A stretch of 64,000 nucleotides of DNA from Chloroflexi bacterium OHK40 (GCA_004367505.1 SFCB01000114.1:1-64000); one strand, 5' to 3'. Positions 8,730-17,519 are shown, counted from the stretch's first letter. Numbers and translations: made by a program. The notes: generated by a model not told the origin, from the letters alone.

Positions 8730-8901
8730 GATGTTCTCCTACGTGAGCTGGTAGCCGGGCGCCCGTGCGCCTGCTGGTGCTTTAACACGTCCCGTGCCGG
8801 TTGGTTACGGGTGGGCGCAGCCTCCGCTACATTTAACGAAAATTTTACTTCATTTCGAGGAGCTCGGCTGCGTGGGTGTATGGCGCCGCTGGTCCTTAGC
8901 C

Positions 8902-8937
8902 CCGCTTGCGCGGGGGCAGGCGTTCCGCTTGCGCGGG
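8902..8937. repeat. Two tandem copies of a 13-bp near-palindrome upstream of the dipeptidase promoter
   Basis: CCGCTTGCGCGGG occurs at 8902-8914 and 8925-8937, 23 bp apart. Each contains the inverted pair CCGC/GCGG. The second copy ends two bases before the -35 box at 8940, a position where an activator or repressor could bind. Confidence 0.6.
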
Positions 8938-8939
8938 CG

Positions 8940-8968
8940 TTGACACGGCCTTGCGGCGGGCCTATACT
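8940..8968 (+). promoter_or_regulatory. Sigma-70-type promoter of the M19 dipeptidase gene
   Basis: -35 TTGACA (8940-8945, perfect consensus), 17-bp spacer, -10 TATACT (8963-8968). The ATG is 40 nt downstream at 9008, preceded by AGCGAGGTAA. This is the best-matched promoter in the window. Bases 8435-8939 otherwise hold only the small minus-strand gene and the tandem palindromes. Confidence 0.85.
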
Positions 8969-9007
8969 GCCCCGGTAGCCCGCCCCGGCATAGCGAGGTA
9001 ACTCCCT

Positions 9008-10081
9008 ATGGAGAGCCCGGCCCCCCTCCCGATCTTTGATGGCCACAACGACGTGCTGCTGAAACTCTACCGGCCGAAGCCGGGCGAGGAACGCTCCTTC
9101 TTTGAGCGCTCGCCGATCGGCCATATCGATCTGCCGCGCGCCAGGGATGGGGGCCTGGCCGGAGGCTTCTTCGCCGTCTATCTTCCCCCGCTGCCACAGG
9201 ATCAGCCCGAGCCGGATCCGGATCTGCCAAAGGAGGAGGCCTACGAGTTACCGCTGCCGGAGCCGCTGGATCTCGGCTACGCCCAGCGCACTGCCCTTGG
9301 TATGGCTGGGCTGCTCTTTCGCCTGGAGGCCGAGTCAGGCGGCCAGTTGCGCGTGGTGCGCAGCGCAGCGGAGATCGAAGCCTGCCTTGCCCAGGGTGTG
9401 ATGGCAGCAATCCTCCACTTCGAGGGCGCTGAGATGCTCGACCCCGGACTGGAGGCTCTGGAGCTGTTCTACCAGGCGGGCCTGCGCTCAATCGGCCCCG
9501 TCTGGAGCCGCCCCAATGCCTTTGGCTACGGCGTCCCCTTCGCCTACCCCCGGAGCCCCGACACAGGCCCCGGGCTTACCGAGGCGGGCCGGGCGCTGGT
9601 GCGGGCCTGCAACCGCCTGCGCGTGCTGATCGACCTCTCGCATCTCAACGAGGCTGGCTTCTGGGATGTGGCCCGCCTGAGCCAGGCGCCGCTCGTAGCC
9701 ACCCACTCCAATGCCCACGCCCTCTGCCGCTCCAGCCGCAATCTTACCGACCGGCAACTCGACGCGATCCGCGACTCCGATGGGATGGTGGGGGTCAACT
9801 TCGCCGTGAGCTTTCTCCGCGCCGACGGACGCTCCAATGCCGAGACGCCCCTGGCGACGCTCGTGGACCATATCGACTATCTAGTGGGGCGGCTGGGGAT
9901 CGAGCGGGTGGGGTTCGGCTCCGATTTTGATGGCGCGACGGTGCCACGGGCGATCGGCGACGCGGCGGGGCTGCCGGCCCTGCTAGACGCGCTGCGGGCA
10001 CGCGGCTACGACGAGCCGGCTCTGCGGCAACTGGCCCATGCGAACTGGCTCGCCGTGCTCCGCCGCACCTGGGGGGCATAA
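9008..10081 (+). CDS. Membrane-dipeptidase-family (peptidase M19) zinc dipeptidase
   Basis: 357 residues, typical for the family. It hydrolyses dipeptides with a binuclear zinc centre; relatives include renal dipeptidase and the PQQ-linked dipeptidases. Visible ligands and motifs in order: FDGHND near the N-terminus, HFEGAE (bridging Glu), DLSHLNE, THSN, and GSDFDG. No signal peptide, so it is probably cytosolic. It has its own strong promoter (8940-8968) and faces the leftward hydantoinase genes tail to tail. Some family members act on D-containing dipeptides, which would fit a possible N-acylamino-acid racemase nearby, but nothing in the sequence fixes the specificity. Confidence 0.92.
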   Translation: MESPAPLPIFDGHNDVLLKLYRPKPGEERSFFERSPIGHIDLPRARDGGLAGGFFAVYLPPLPQDQPEPDPDLPKEEAYELPLPEPLDLGYAQRTALGMAGLLFRLEAESGGQLRVVRSAAEIEACLAQGVMAAILHFEGAEMLDPGLEALELFYQAGLRSIGPVWSRPNAFGYGVPFAYPRSPDTGPGLTEAGRALVRACNRLRVLIDLSHLNEAGFWDVARLSQAPLVATHSNAHALCRSSRNLTDRQLDAIRDSDGMVGVNFAVSFLRADGRSNAETPLATLVDHIDYLVGRLGIERVGFGSDFDGATVPRAIGDAAGLPALLDALRARGYDEPALRQLAHANWLAVLRRTWGA

Positions 10082-10184
10082 CACCACCGGCCCCCGCGAT
10101 AGGGAGGCCAGTGGTGACGATCCGTAGCATGCGGCCACGGTGGGACAGAAGGTTCAGTGGTCGGCAAGGGTGCCCCGATGGGGA

Positions 10185-10242
10185 GGGCGCCCACGAGGGG
10201 CGCCCCGGACACCACCACCCGGCGCAATCAGCGTGGCGAGCC
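10185..10242. repeat. Dispersed intergenic repeat, copy 1
   Basis: Begins with the hairpin-forming pair GGGCGC...GGCGCCCC and ends with CGGCGCAATCAGCGTGG. It is similar along its length to copies at 21472-21524 and 45213-45269. It lies in the convergent gap between the dipeptidase and the hydantoinase B stop (10244), where it might also serve as a terminator. Confidence 0.6.
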
Positions 10243-10243
10243 T

Positions 10244-12175
10244 CTAGTCGGCGCTGACGAGTGGCTCGGGCTGGGTGGCGCGCTCGCGGCGGGCGGCGCG
10301 GGCCATCGCCCACTTCACCGGCTGGGGCTTGCGCGGGGCTGGCAGCCCCGTCTCGGCCTGAGCGTTGGCGAGCAACTCCTCCAGCGGCGGGCCGAAGTCG
10401 AAGCCCTTCACCTCACCACGGGCCTCGGCGATGGCGGCGCGCCGGGCCTCGGTGGCGGGGTAGTCGATCTCCAGATCGGCGTGCAGCACCACCCCGTAGT
10501 CGTCGAAGGCCTTCTGCGCGCTCACCAGGCCGTACTTCACGTCCCGCTGCACAAACTCGGCCGGACGGCTGAGCGGGTCCTTCCAACCGCCGCCGCCGGC
10601 GGTGCGGTAGATCAGCTGGTCGCCGGGCTCAACCTGCACCTGGTCGCACTTACTGGGCAGGATCTGCTCGGAGCCGTCGGTGCGGCGGAGGATCTTGGTG
10701 GAGCGGGAGCCGGGCTTGCCGCCAACGTTCCCCCAGGGCGGCGTGAGCCAGCGGTCGTCGTGGATAGAGATCTCGCCGGGCTCAAGGAAGGTATACACCT
10801 TCTCGATACCGTTGCCGCCGCGGTGGAACCCGGCGCCGCCCGAGTCCTGGATGCTCGTGTAGGCATCGATGCGAATGGGGTAATAGCTCTCCAGGTACTC
10901 AGTTGGGATGTTGGTGAAGAGCGGCCACCAGGAGTGGCCGTCCATGCCGTCACCGATCGGGCGACCAGGGATACCGCCGTAGGTAATCTCCATCAGGTAG
11001 AAGAACTCGCCGTCCTTGTCGTAGCCGGAGTAGAGCAGGTAGGGCGAGGTGCCGTACCCGGCAGCGGTGGTGAACTCGGGGGCGCGCTTGGCCAGGGCAC
11101 CGCCGAGCACATCGAAGAGCCGGGTAAGGGCGTGGGTTCGGCAGCCGAGGGCCGCCGGGAACTCGGGCTGGATCAGGCTGCCCTTCGGCATCGTCACGTG
11201 GAGCAGGTCGTAGAAGCCGTCGTTGAAGAGGATCTGCGGGTCGAAGACCATGATCAGGTAGACGCCGATGAACATCTTGAACATGGACTCGTTCAAGTAG
11301 AAGTTGATCGGCCCCAGCGCCTGCGGGTCGGTGCCTGTCCAGTCGAAGTAGGCCTCCTCGCCCTTGCGGTAGATCGTGAGCTTCATCTTGAAGGGCCCAT
11401 TGCCGAGCCCATCGTCGTCGATGTAGTCTTCGAAGAACTGGGGCTCCTCGGGCAGATTCTGGACGATCAGCTGCTTCATCGCGCGGTAGGTGCGGTCGAG
11501 CAAGGCCTGGCAGGCAGCCAGGTACGTCTCCTTGCCGAAGCGGTCGCACAGCTCGATCACGCGCTTTTCGGCGGTGCGACAGCTCGCGACGATCGCCATC
11601 AGGTCGGCCCGGTTCATCTCCGGCTGGCGCACGTTGTTCAACATAATGTCGAGCACGGCCCGGTTCAGCTTGCCGCGCTCGTAGATCTTGACGGGGGGCA
11701 GGCGCAGACCTTCGCCAAAGATCGTCGTGGCGCCGGTGGGCAGGGAGCCAGGGAGGGGGCCGCCCACATCCTGGGCGTGGCCGAACATGCTGGCCCAGCC
11801 GATCAGCTCGGCCTCATCGCCCTGGCCGTAGAAGATCGGCAGCATCACCAGCAGGTCGTTCACGTGGCTGATCGCGCCACCGCAGAGGTACGGATCGGAG
11901 AGCAGGATCACATCGCCGGGCTCGACGGTCTGATCCCAGCTGGCCATCAGGCCGGCGATGTAGCTGCCGAACTGGCCGACGACCATGCGGCCCTGCGGGT
12001 CGGTGACCATCGGGAACTGGTCGTGCTGCTCGCGGATCACCGGGCTCATGGCGGTGCGGTAGAGCACCGCGTCCATCTCGTAGCGCGTATTCTTGAGCGC
12101 GTTCTCGATGATATCGAGGGTGACGGGGTCGATGGCGATATCAGGCGCTGTGGCGATCTTGACGTGTGTGGGCAT
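10244..12175 (-). CDS. Hydantoinase B / oxoprolinase family protein
   Basis: 643 residues from ATG 12175; AAAGGAG lies 8 nt upstream, so the longer frame starting at 12214 is rejected. The family partners a HyuA-type ATPase to open hydantoin, 5-oxoproline or related rings, or to carboxylate ketones. Family features seen are DPVTLDIIENALKNTRYEMD at the N-terminus, SDPYLCGGAISHVNDL, QPEMNRADLMA, and the Gly-rich C-terminal GDQLIYRTAGGGGWKDP. The length suits HyuB. Acetone carboxylase is unlikely because no gamma-subunit gene is near. It follows hyuA by 88 bp in the same leftward block. Confidence 0.85.
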   Translation of the reverse strand: MPTHVKIATAPDIAIDPVTLDIIENALKNTRYEMDAVLYRTAMSPVIREQHDQFPMVTDPQGRMVVGQFGSYIAGLMASWDQTVEPGDVILLSDPYLCGGAISHVNDLLVMLPIFYGQGDEAELIGWASMFGHAQDVGGPLPGSLPTGATTIFGEGLRLPPVKIYERGKLNRAVLDIMLNNVRQPEMNRADLMAIVASCRTAEKRVIELCDRFGKETYLAACQALLDRTYRAMKQLIVQNLPEEPQFFEDYIDDDGLGNGPFKMKLTIYRKGEEAYFDWTGTDPQALGPINFYLNESMFKMFIGVYLIMVFDPQILFNDGFYDLLHVTMPKGSLIQPEFPAALGCRTHALTRLFDVLGGALAKRAPEFTTAAGYGTSPYLLYSGYDKDGEFFYLMEITYGGIPGRPIGDGMDGHSWWPLFTNIPTEYLESYYPIRIDAYTSIQDSGGAGFHRGGNGIEKVYTFLEPGEISIHDDRWLTPPWGNVGGKPGSRSTKILRRTDGSEQILPSKCDQVQVEPGDQLIYRTAGGGGWKDPLSRPAEFVQRDVKYGLVSAQKAFDDYGVVLHADLEIDYPATEARRAAIAEARGEVKGFDFGPPLEELLANAQAETGLPAPRKPQPVKWAMARAARRERATQPEPLVSAD

Positions 12176-12263
12176 ACGGTGACTCCTTTGAGAACCGAGA
12201 ACCCAGAACCGCAAACGCAGGACCTGGCGGTGCGAAGCCGGGCGTGCGAGGCCGGGCCGGTAG

Positions 12264-14309
12264 CTAGCCCTTGTTGATCAGCAGGTTGAAGTAGCGGTCC
12301 ACGGTGGCGGTGTGGCCCGGGAGCACCACGGTGGTGCTGTCGAGCTCGGTGACGATCGCGGGGCCCTCAACGCGCATGCCGGGGCGGAGCCTGGCGCGGT
12401 CGTAGAGCCGGGCGCTCAGCCACTCGCCGTGGCGGTAGATCTGGTGCTCGCCCACGAAGGCGCCGCTGGCGTCGGCGTCGCCTGGCTCGGCCTCGGGTAG
12501 TTCGATCTTGGTGACGCGACCGATGCCCACGGCGCGGAGATTGACGATCTCCACCACGCTGTCGAGCATAAAGCCGTAGGTGCGATCGTGGATCTCGTTG
12601 AACTGCCGGACGAGTGTGGGGATCAGCTCGCCCTCGAAATCGCCCTCACGCACCTCGATCGGCATCTCGTAGCCCTGGCGGTAGTAGCGCAGATCGACGA
12701 AGTAGCGCAGCTCCTGGCGCTCGGCGGGGATCTGCTCGCTCTGGAGCATGGCCCGAGCCTCGGCGCCGAGCTCGCGCAGGATGCCCACGATCTCCTCCTG
12801 CTCCGCCTTATCGACGGTGCGGATGTAGGTGCGGGCGAACTCGTCGCGGTAGTCGGCGCTCAGGTCGCCCATGGCGCAGAGCAGGCCCGGGGCAGGCGGG
12901 ACGATCACGGGGTAGGCGCCGAGCAACTCGGCGAGGGCATTGCCGTGGAGCGGGCCAGCACCGCCGAAGGCCATCAGCGCGAAGTCGCGGGGGTCGAAGC
13001 CCTTCTGGACGCTCACCAGGCGCAGGGCGCCGAACATGTTCTCGTTGACGATTCGCAGGATGCCCTCGGCGGCGTCGAGCAGGCTCAGGCCAGTCGCGTC
13101 GGCGATCGTTTGCACGGCTGCCCGGGCCGCAGCGACGTCGAGCTGCATGGCGCCGCCGAGGATGCTCGGCGGGAGGTAGCCGCAGACGACATTGGCGTCG
13201 GTGACGGTAGGCTGGGTGCCGCCTTTGCCATAACAGGCTGGCCCCGGCACGGCGCCGGCGCTCTGGGGGCCTACTCGCAGCGCTTTCGTGAGAGCTGGCA
13301 CGTGGGCGATCGAGCCTCCGCCCGCGCCTACCGAGCGCACGTCCACCGAAGGCACCTTCACCGGGAAGTAGCCCAGTACCGTCTCCCGGGCGATGTTCGG
13401 CTCACCCATGCAGAGGGCGACGTCGGTGGAGGTGCCGCCCATGTCGAAGGTGAGGATGTTGGGGTAGCCGGCGCGCAGGGCGATATGCAGGGCGCCCGCC
13501 ACACCGCCGGAGGGGCCGGAGAGCAGCGTGTAGACCGGGTTCTCCTCGGTGGTCTCGGCAGTCATCAGGCCGGCGTCGGAGCGGAGGATGTTGAGCTTCG
13601 CGGCGATGCCCTGGCGGCGCAGTTGCTGATCGAGGTTGTGGACGTAGGTGCGCACGCGGGGCTTGACATAGGCATTCATAGCCGCGGTGAGTGCCCGCTC
13701 GTACTCCCGGAACTCGGGCAGCACCTCGTAGGAGATCGTCACGGGCAGATCGGGGGCGATGCGCTGAGCGATCGCCTTGAGCCGGCGCTCGTGGTCGGGG
13801 TTGGCGAACGAGTTGATGAGCGAGATCGTGAGCGACTCGATCCCGGAGCCGATCAACTCGCGGAGGGCCGCCTCGGCCTGGGCCTCGTCGAGCTCGCGTA
13901 TCACCTGGCCCTGGGCGCTCATGCGCTCGCGCACCTCGCGGGTGTCGGCCAGGGTGGCCGGCGGCTCCGGCTTGATCATGATCATCCAGCCTGCCAGCGG
14001 GCCGGGGGTCTGGGAGCGGGCCAGGTGCAGGATCTGCTTGAATCCCTCGGTGGTAATCAGGCCCACCCGGGCACCCTTGCCCTCCAGGATGACGTTGGTG
14101 GCGACGGTGGTGCCGTGCATAATCTGGGCCACGCTGGTCGGATCAACACCGGCCTGCTGGCAGATCGCGGCGATGCCCTCCAGCACGGCCTCGGAGGGGT
14201 CGTGGGGCGTGGAGGGAGTTTTGTGGCGCCAGTAGCGCCCCGTACGCTCGTCGAAGAGCATCAGGTCGGTGAAGGTTCCGCCGACATCGACTCCTACGCG
14301 GTAGGCCAT
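12264..14309 (-). CDS. Hydantoinase A / oxoprolinase family ATPase
   Basis: 681 residues with the actin-like ATPase fold of HyuA: phosphate-1 motif GVDVGGTFTDL at the N-terminus, second phosphate motif FDMGGTSTDVAL near residue 290, and GAGGGSIA after it. In this family ATP phosphorylates the ring amide or enol before opening. With the HyuB homologue downstream it should form one enzyme. The candidate substrates (5-oxoproline, N-methylhydantoin, other lactams) cannot be told apart by reading. Upstream, in the same direction, come the lyase and CoA-transferase genes, which suggests a shared catabolic purpose. Confidence 0.87.
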   Translation of the reverse strand: MAYRVGVDVGGTFTDLMLFDERTGRYWRHKTPSTPHDPSEAVLEGIAAICQQAGVDPTSVAQIMHGTTVATNVILEGKGARVGLITTEGFKQILHLARSQTPGPLAGWMIMIKPEPPATLADTREVRERMSAQGQVIRELDEAQAEAALRELIGSGIESLTISLINSFANPDHERRLKAIAQRIAPDLPVTISYEVLPEFREYERALTAAMNAYVKPRVRTYVHNLDQQLRRQGIAAKLNILRSDAGLMTAETTEENPVYTLLSGPSGGVAGALHIALRAGYPNILTFDMGGTSTDVALCMGEPNIARETVLGYFPVKVPSVDVRSVGAGGGSIAHVPALTKALRVGPQSAGAVPGPACYGKGGTQPTVTDANVVCGYLPPSILGGAMQLDVAAARAAVQTIADATGLSLLDAAEGILRIVNENMFGALRLVSVQKGFDPRDFALMAFGGAGPLHGNALAELLGAYPVIVPPAPGLLCAMGDLSADYRDEFARTYIRTVDKAEQEEIVGILRELGAEARAMLQSEQIPAERQELRYFVDLRYYRQGYEMPIEVREGDFEGELIPTLVRQFNEIHDRTYGFMLDSVVEIVNLRAVGIGRVTKIELPEAEPGDADASGAFVGEHQIYRHGEWLSARLYDRARLRPGMRVEGPAIVTELDSTTVVLPGHTATVDRYFNLLINKG

Positions 14310-14363
14310 TGGTTGTACCTCCAGGTCGTGTGACGGTCACAGATTGAGGATTCCGTTCCTGTC

Positions 14364-15296
14364 CTACACATAGACAGGCTCCGCCTTGCCGACCAGGGCC
14401 GGAAGGGGCTTGCCGAGTTGCCCGCTGAGCCAGGTTGCGGCCTTGATGAGCTCTCCGAGCTTGATGCCGGTTGCCACACCCATGCCGTTGAGCATGTGTA
14501 CCAGGTCCTCGGTGGCGATGTTGCCAACGGCGCGAGGGGCAAAGGGGCAGCCGCCGATCCCGCCGAGGGCGGTATCGAAGCAGGTTACGCCGGACTGCCA
14601 GGCGGCGAGGGCGTTGGCGTAGCCAGTGTTGCGGGTATTGTGGAGGTGGATGCCCACGCCGGGGCCATCGTGGAAGAGGCGCAGGGCTTCACGGCAGAGG
14701 TTGGCCACCTGCGTGGGCACGCCCATGCCGGTGGTGTCGGCGAGCACCAGCTCGTCGGCGCCGAGCGAGGCGAGGCGGCGGGCGATGCCCAGCACCCGCT
14801 CGGGGGGCACGTGGCCCTCGAAGGGGCAGCCGAAGGCGGCGCCGATTGCCACCCCGAAGCCCATGCCGTCGGCGCGGGCCCGGGCGGCGATCTGGGCGAA
14901 ATCGGCCAGCGACTCCTCAACGCCGCGCTTGAAGTTGGCGCGATTGAGCGACTCGCTGGCGGCGAGCACCAGGCGCACATGGCGCAGCCCGGCCTCGGCG
15001 GCGAGCTCATAGCCGCGCAGGTTGGGGACCAAGGCCGTAAAGCGTCTCCCACGGATGCGGTCGTCGCCATGGGCCAGGTCGTGGCCACGGCTAGCGAGGG
15101 CGCGGGCCACCTCGCTGGTGCCAGCCATCTGCGGCACCTGCCGGGGGTTCACGAAGGCGCCGAGCTCGATCCGTGGCACCCCGGCCTCTACCAGGCGCTC
15201 CACGAGCGCCACCCTGGCCTCTACCGGCAGTAGCTCGGGCTCATTCTGCAGGCCGTCGCGGGGCGCCACATCGGTTATCACCAGGTGTGTGTGCAT
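14364..15296 (-). CDS. HMG-CoA lyase-like aldolase (DRE-TIM family)
   Basis: 310 residues from ATG 15296. The DRE-TIM barrel motifs are clear: APRDGLQNE at residue ~11, NRANFKRG, GCPFEG (the HMG-CoA lyase signature), IHLHNTRNTG with the two metal-binding histidines, and GGCPFAPRAVGNIATED, whose Cys is the catalytic cysteine loop. HMG-CoA lyases split 3-hydroxy-3-methylglutaryl-CoA into acetyl-CoA and acetoacetate; relatives cleave other 3-hydroxyacyl-CoAs. A family III CoA-transferase gene lies 46 bp upstream on the same strand and would activate the acid. Substrate is inferred only. Confidence 0.85.
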   Translation of the reverse strand: MHTHLVITDVAPRDGLQNEPELLPVEARVALVERLVEAGVPRIELGAFVNPRQVPQMAGTSEVARALASRGHDLAHGDDRIRGRRFTALVPNLRGYELAAEAGLRHVRLVLAASESLNRANFKRGVEESLADFAQIAARARADGMGFGVAIGAAFGCPFEGHVPPERVLGIARRLASLGADELVLADTTGMGVPTQVANLCREALRLFHDGPGVGIHLHNTRNTGYANALAAWQSGVTCFDTALGGIGGCPFAPRAVGNIATEDLVHMLNGMGVATGIKLGELIKAATWLSGQLGKPLPALVGKAEPVYV

Positions 15297-15342
15297 GGCA
15301 AGAGAAAGCGCACCGCAGCGCGAACGCCGTGTGCCGGTTGCC

Positions 15343-16554
15343 TCAGATAATCTTCCGCTCGCGGAGGGCGCCCAGATCGTCCGGGGTGAGGCCGAGCAGG
15401 CCCGTGAAGACCTCGTCGTTGTGCTGGCCGAGCTCGGGGCCGGTCCAATCGACCCCGCCGGGCGTCGCGGAGAGTCGCGGGATGACGTTCTGCATCTTGA
15501 TCTCGCCGAGGGCGGGATCGTGGACCCCAATGATCGACTGGCGGGCGGCGAAGTGGGGGTCGGCGAGCATCTCGCGGGCGGTGTAGATCTTCCCGGCGGG
15601 TACACCGTGCTCGTCCATCAGACGCTGGAGCTCATCGGCGCCCAGGCCGATCGTCCAGGCGGCGATCAGGTCGTCGAGCTCGGCCTGGTGCTCGCCACGG
15701 GCGCGGTGGCTAGCGAAGCGGGGGTCGGTGGCGAGCTCGGGGCGGCCCATGGCCAAGGCGAGGCGGGTGAAGATCGTATCGGCGTTCGCGCCGATGGCGA
15801 ACCAGCCGCCATCGGCGGTGGGGTAGATATTGGACGGGGCCACATTGGGCAGAATGTTGCCGGTGCGCTCGCGGATATGGCCGGTGAGCTGGTACTCGGG
15901 GATCATACTCTCCATCAGGGCCAGTACGCCCTCGTAGATCCCGATGTCGACCACCTGGCCGAGCCCACTGCGCTGGCGCTGGTGGAGAGCGGTGAGCGCG
16001 CCGATCGTCGCGAAGGTTGCGGCCAGCGAATCGCCGATGCTGATGCCAATCCGGGTAGGTGGCCGGTCGGGGAACCCGGTGATCGAGCGGATGCCGCCCA
16101 TGGCCTCGCCGATCGAGCCGAAGCCGGCCTTATCGCGATAGGGGCCGTTCTGGCCGTAGCCGCTCACGCGGATCATAATCAGGCCCGGGTTGAGCGCGTG
16201 TAGCTCTTCCCAGCCCAGGCCCCAGGCCTCCAGCGTACCGGGGCGAAAGTTCTCCAGCAGCATATCCACCCGGGGGATGAGCTGGCGCACCAGCGCCTGG
16301 CCCTCGGGGGTGCGCAGATCGAGGGTGACCGACTTCTTGTTGCGGGCGAGGATGGGCCACCAGAGGGTGCGGCCCTGGTGGCGGTGACGGCCCCACTCGC
16401 GCATCGGATCGCCCTTGCCGGGTGGCTCCACTTTGATCACCTCGGCGCCAAAGTCGGCGAGGAGTTGGCCGCAGAAGGGTCCGGCGAGGAAGGCGCCCAG
16501 TTCCAGCACGCGGATGTCGTCGAGCGGGCGTGGGGGGCGTTGTGCTGCCATCAT
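15343..16554 (-). CDS. Family III (CaiB/BaiF) CoA-transferase
   Basis: 403 residues from ATG 16554 (an adjacent ATG at 16551 and a GTG at 16566 are alternatives; GAGGTG precedes the ATGs). Family features: VLELGAFLAGPFCGQLLADF at the N-terminus, ADFGAEVIKVEPP, LLENFRPG, and the catalytic aspartate in GISIGDSLAATFA near residue 170. These enzymes move CoA between carboxylic acids. Phototrophic Chloroflexota use related enzymes (mesaconyl-CoA C1-C4 transferase, citramalate CoA-transferase) in the 3-hydroxypropionate bicycle, but no other genes of that cycle are here. Pairing with an HMG-CoA-lyase-like enzyme instead suggests a transferase for 3-hydroxy-3-methylglutarate, citramalate or a similar acid. 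Confidence 0.85.
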   Translation of the reverse strand: MMAAQRPPRPLDDIRVLELGAFLAGPFCGQLLADFGAEVIKVEPPGKGDPMREWGRHRHQGRTLWWPILARNKKSVTLDLRTPEGQALVRQLIPRVDMLLENFRPGTLEAWGLGWEELHALNPGLIMIRVSGYGQNGPYRDKAGFGSIGEAMGGIRSITGFPDRPPTRIGISIGDSLAATFATIGALTALHQRQRSGLGQVVDIGIYEGVLALMESMIPEYQLTGHIRERTGNILPNVAPSNIYPTADGGWFAIGANADTIFTRLALAMGRPELATDPRFASHRARGEHQAELDDLIAAWTIGLGADELQRLMDEHGVPAGKIYTAREMLADPHFAARQSIIGVHDPALGEIKMQNVIPRLSATPGGVDWTGPELGQHNDEVFTGLLGLTPDDLGALRERKII

Positions 16555-16783
16555 TGGTTCGTGCACCTCAAAGATACGGCAATGCCCGGGTTGCCTGAAA
16601 CCTCATGGCGTATGCGCCTGCACAGATGAATACCCTGGCCATCCCGAGGATTCAGGGTGGACGTATCACGTAGCATTCCCGGTCTGCTGTCCTCTGCGGA
16701 GACCGAGGGGCGACGCGGCCCGCTGCGCCGGTAGGATGGCTGGCGTTCCGATTCGCCCGGTTCACTGCCTCGTATCCGCGCGT

Positions 16784-17518
16784 TCAATCGCGCTGCGCTT
16801 CGCTCGAACGCTGATGAACCCCGGTCGTCGCGTGTTCATCGAGCGACTCGAGCAGCACATCGCGGCCACGGTAGATATGCTCCTGCATGAGCGCGCGGGC
16901 GCGGTCGGCGTCGCCGGCGCGGAGGGCCTGCAAGATACGGCGGTGAAAGAAGTTGGAGACGGCACGTTCCTCGCGGGTATACCAGTTGAACGAGCGGTAC
17001 TGGAGCGGCACATCGACCACAACGGGGAGAAGGGCCTTGAGGCGGGCGTTGCCGCTGGCGGCGATGATCGTGTTGTGAAAGCGCTGGTTGTGCTCGACCA
17101 GAAAATGGACCTCAGCCTGACGGGTGGGGAAGTGCTGTTGCAGCGAGCCCTCCAGGGCCGCCGCGGCCGCCTCGAGGTCGGCCAGTTGGCCAGGGCTAAT
17201 ACGCCCCGCCGCACGGTAGGCGGCGTAGCCTTCCATCACGGCCCGGAGATCGTAGGCGTCCACCAGGTCGGCGTGGGTGAAGGTACGCACCACGGCGCCA
17301 CGGTTGGGGAAGAGTTGCACCAGCCCCTCAACGGCCACGCGGGCCAGGGCCTGGCGCACCGGCGTGCGGCTCACCCCCAGATCCCGCGCCAGCCGGTCCT
17401 CGACCAGGCGTGTGCCCGGGGCGTAGTGCCCCTCGATGATCAACCGCCGGAGCCGCCCGTAGACTGCATCGCCTCCGGGGGCCTCGGCCTCGACAACGCC
17501 GCCTGGCTCAACCTGCAT
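16784..17518 (-). CDS. GntR-family transcriptional regulator, FCD subfamily
   Basis: 244 residues from ATG 17518. The winged helix-turn-helix (residues ~17-80) contains YAPGTRLVEDRLARDLGVSR and TPVRQALARVAVEGL. The all-helical FCD effector domain follows (LRAVMEGYAAYRAAG, FHNTIIAASGNARL, LMQEHIYRG) with His/Asp residues of the usual metal site. A perfect palindrome ATTGTATACAAT sits directly before the ATG where a ribosome-binding site would be, so the mRNA may be leaderless, or TTG 17542 may be the start. It probably represses itself and the leftward catabolic genes behind it. The divergent neighbour is sfsA. Confidence 0.88.
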   Translation of the reverse strand: MQVEPGGVVEAEAPGGDAVYGRLRRLIIEGHYAPGTRLVEDRLARDLGVSRTPVRQALARVAVEGLVQLFPNRGAVVRTFTHADLVDAYDLRAVMEGYAAYRAAGRISPGQLADLEAAAAALEGSLQQHFPTRQAEVHFLVEHNQRFHNTIIAASGNARLKALLPVVVDVPLQYRSFNWYTREERAVSNFFHRRILQALRAGDADRARALMQEHIYRGRDVLLESLDEHATTGVHQRSSEAQRD

Positions 17519-17519
17519 G

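Noticed and set aside
10157-12277. Long rightward open frame opposite hydantoinase B
   Set aside because: Antisense shadow of a GC-rich gene; the leftward frame has full family motifs and a ribosome-binding site.
10244-14309. Acetone carboxylase alpha and beta subunits
   Set aside because: Subunit lengths fit hydantoinase/oxoprolinase better and no gamma subunit is present.
12588-14333. Long rightward open frame opposite hydantoinase A
   Set aside because: Same reason; Gly/Ala/Arg/His-rich product without any domain pattern.
15343-16554. Mesaconyl-CoA C1-C4 CoA-transferase of the 3-hydroxypropionate bicycle
   Set aside because: Family is right, but none of the other bicycle genes is adjacent; substrate left open.
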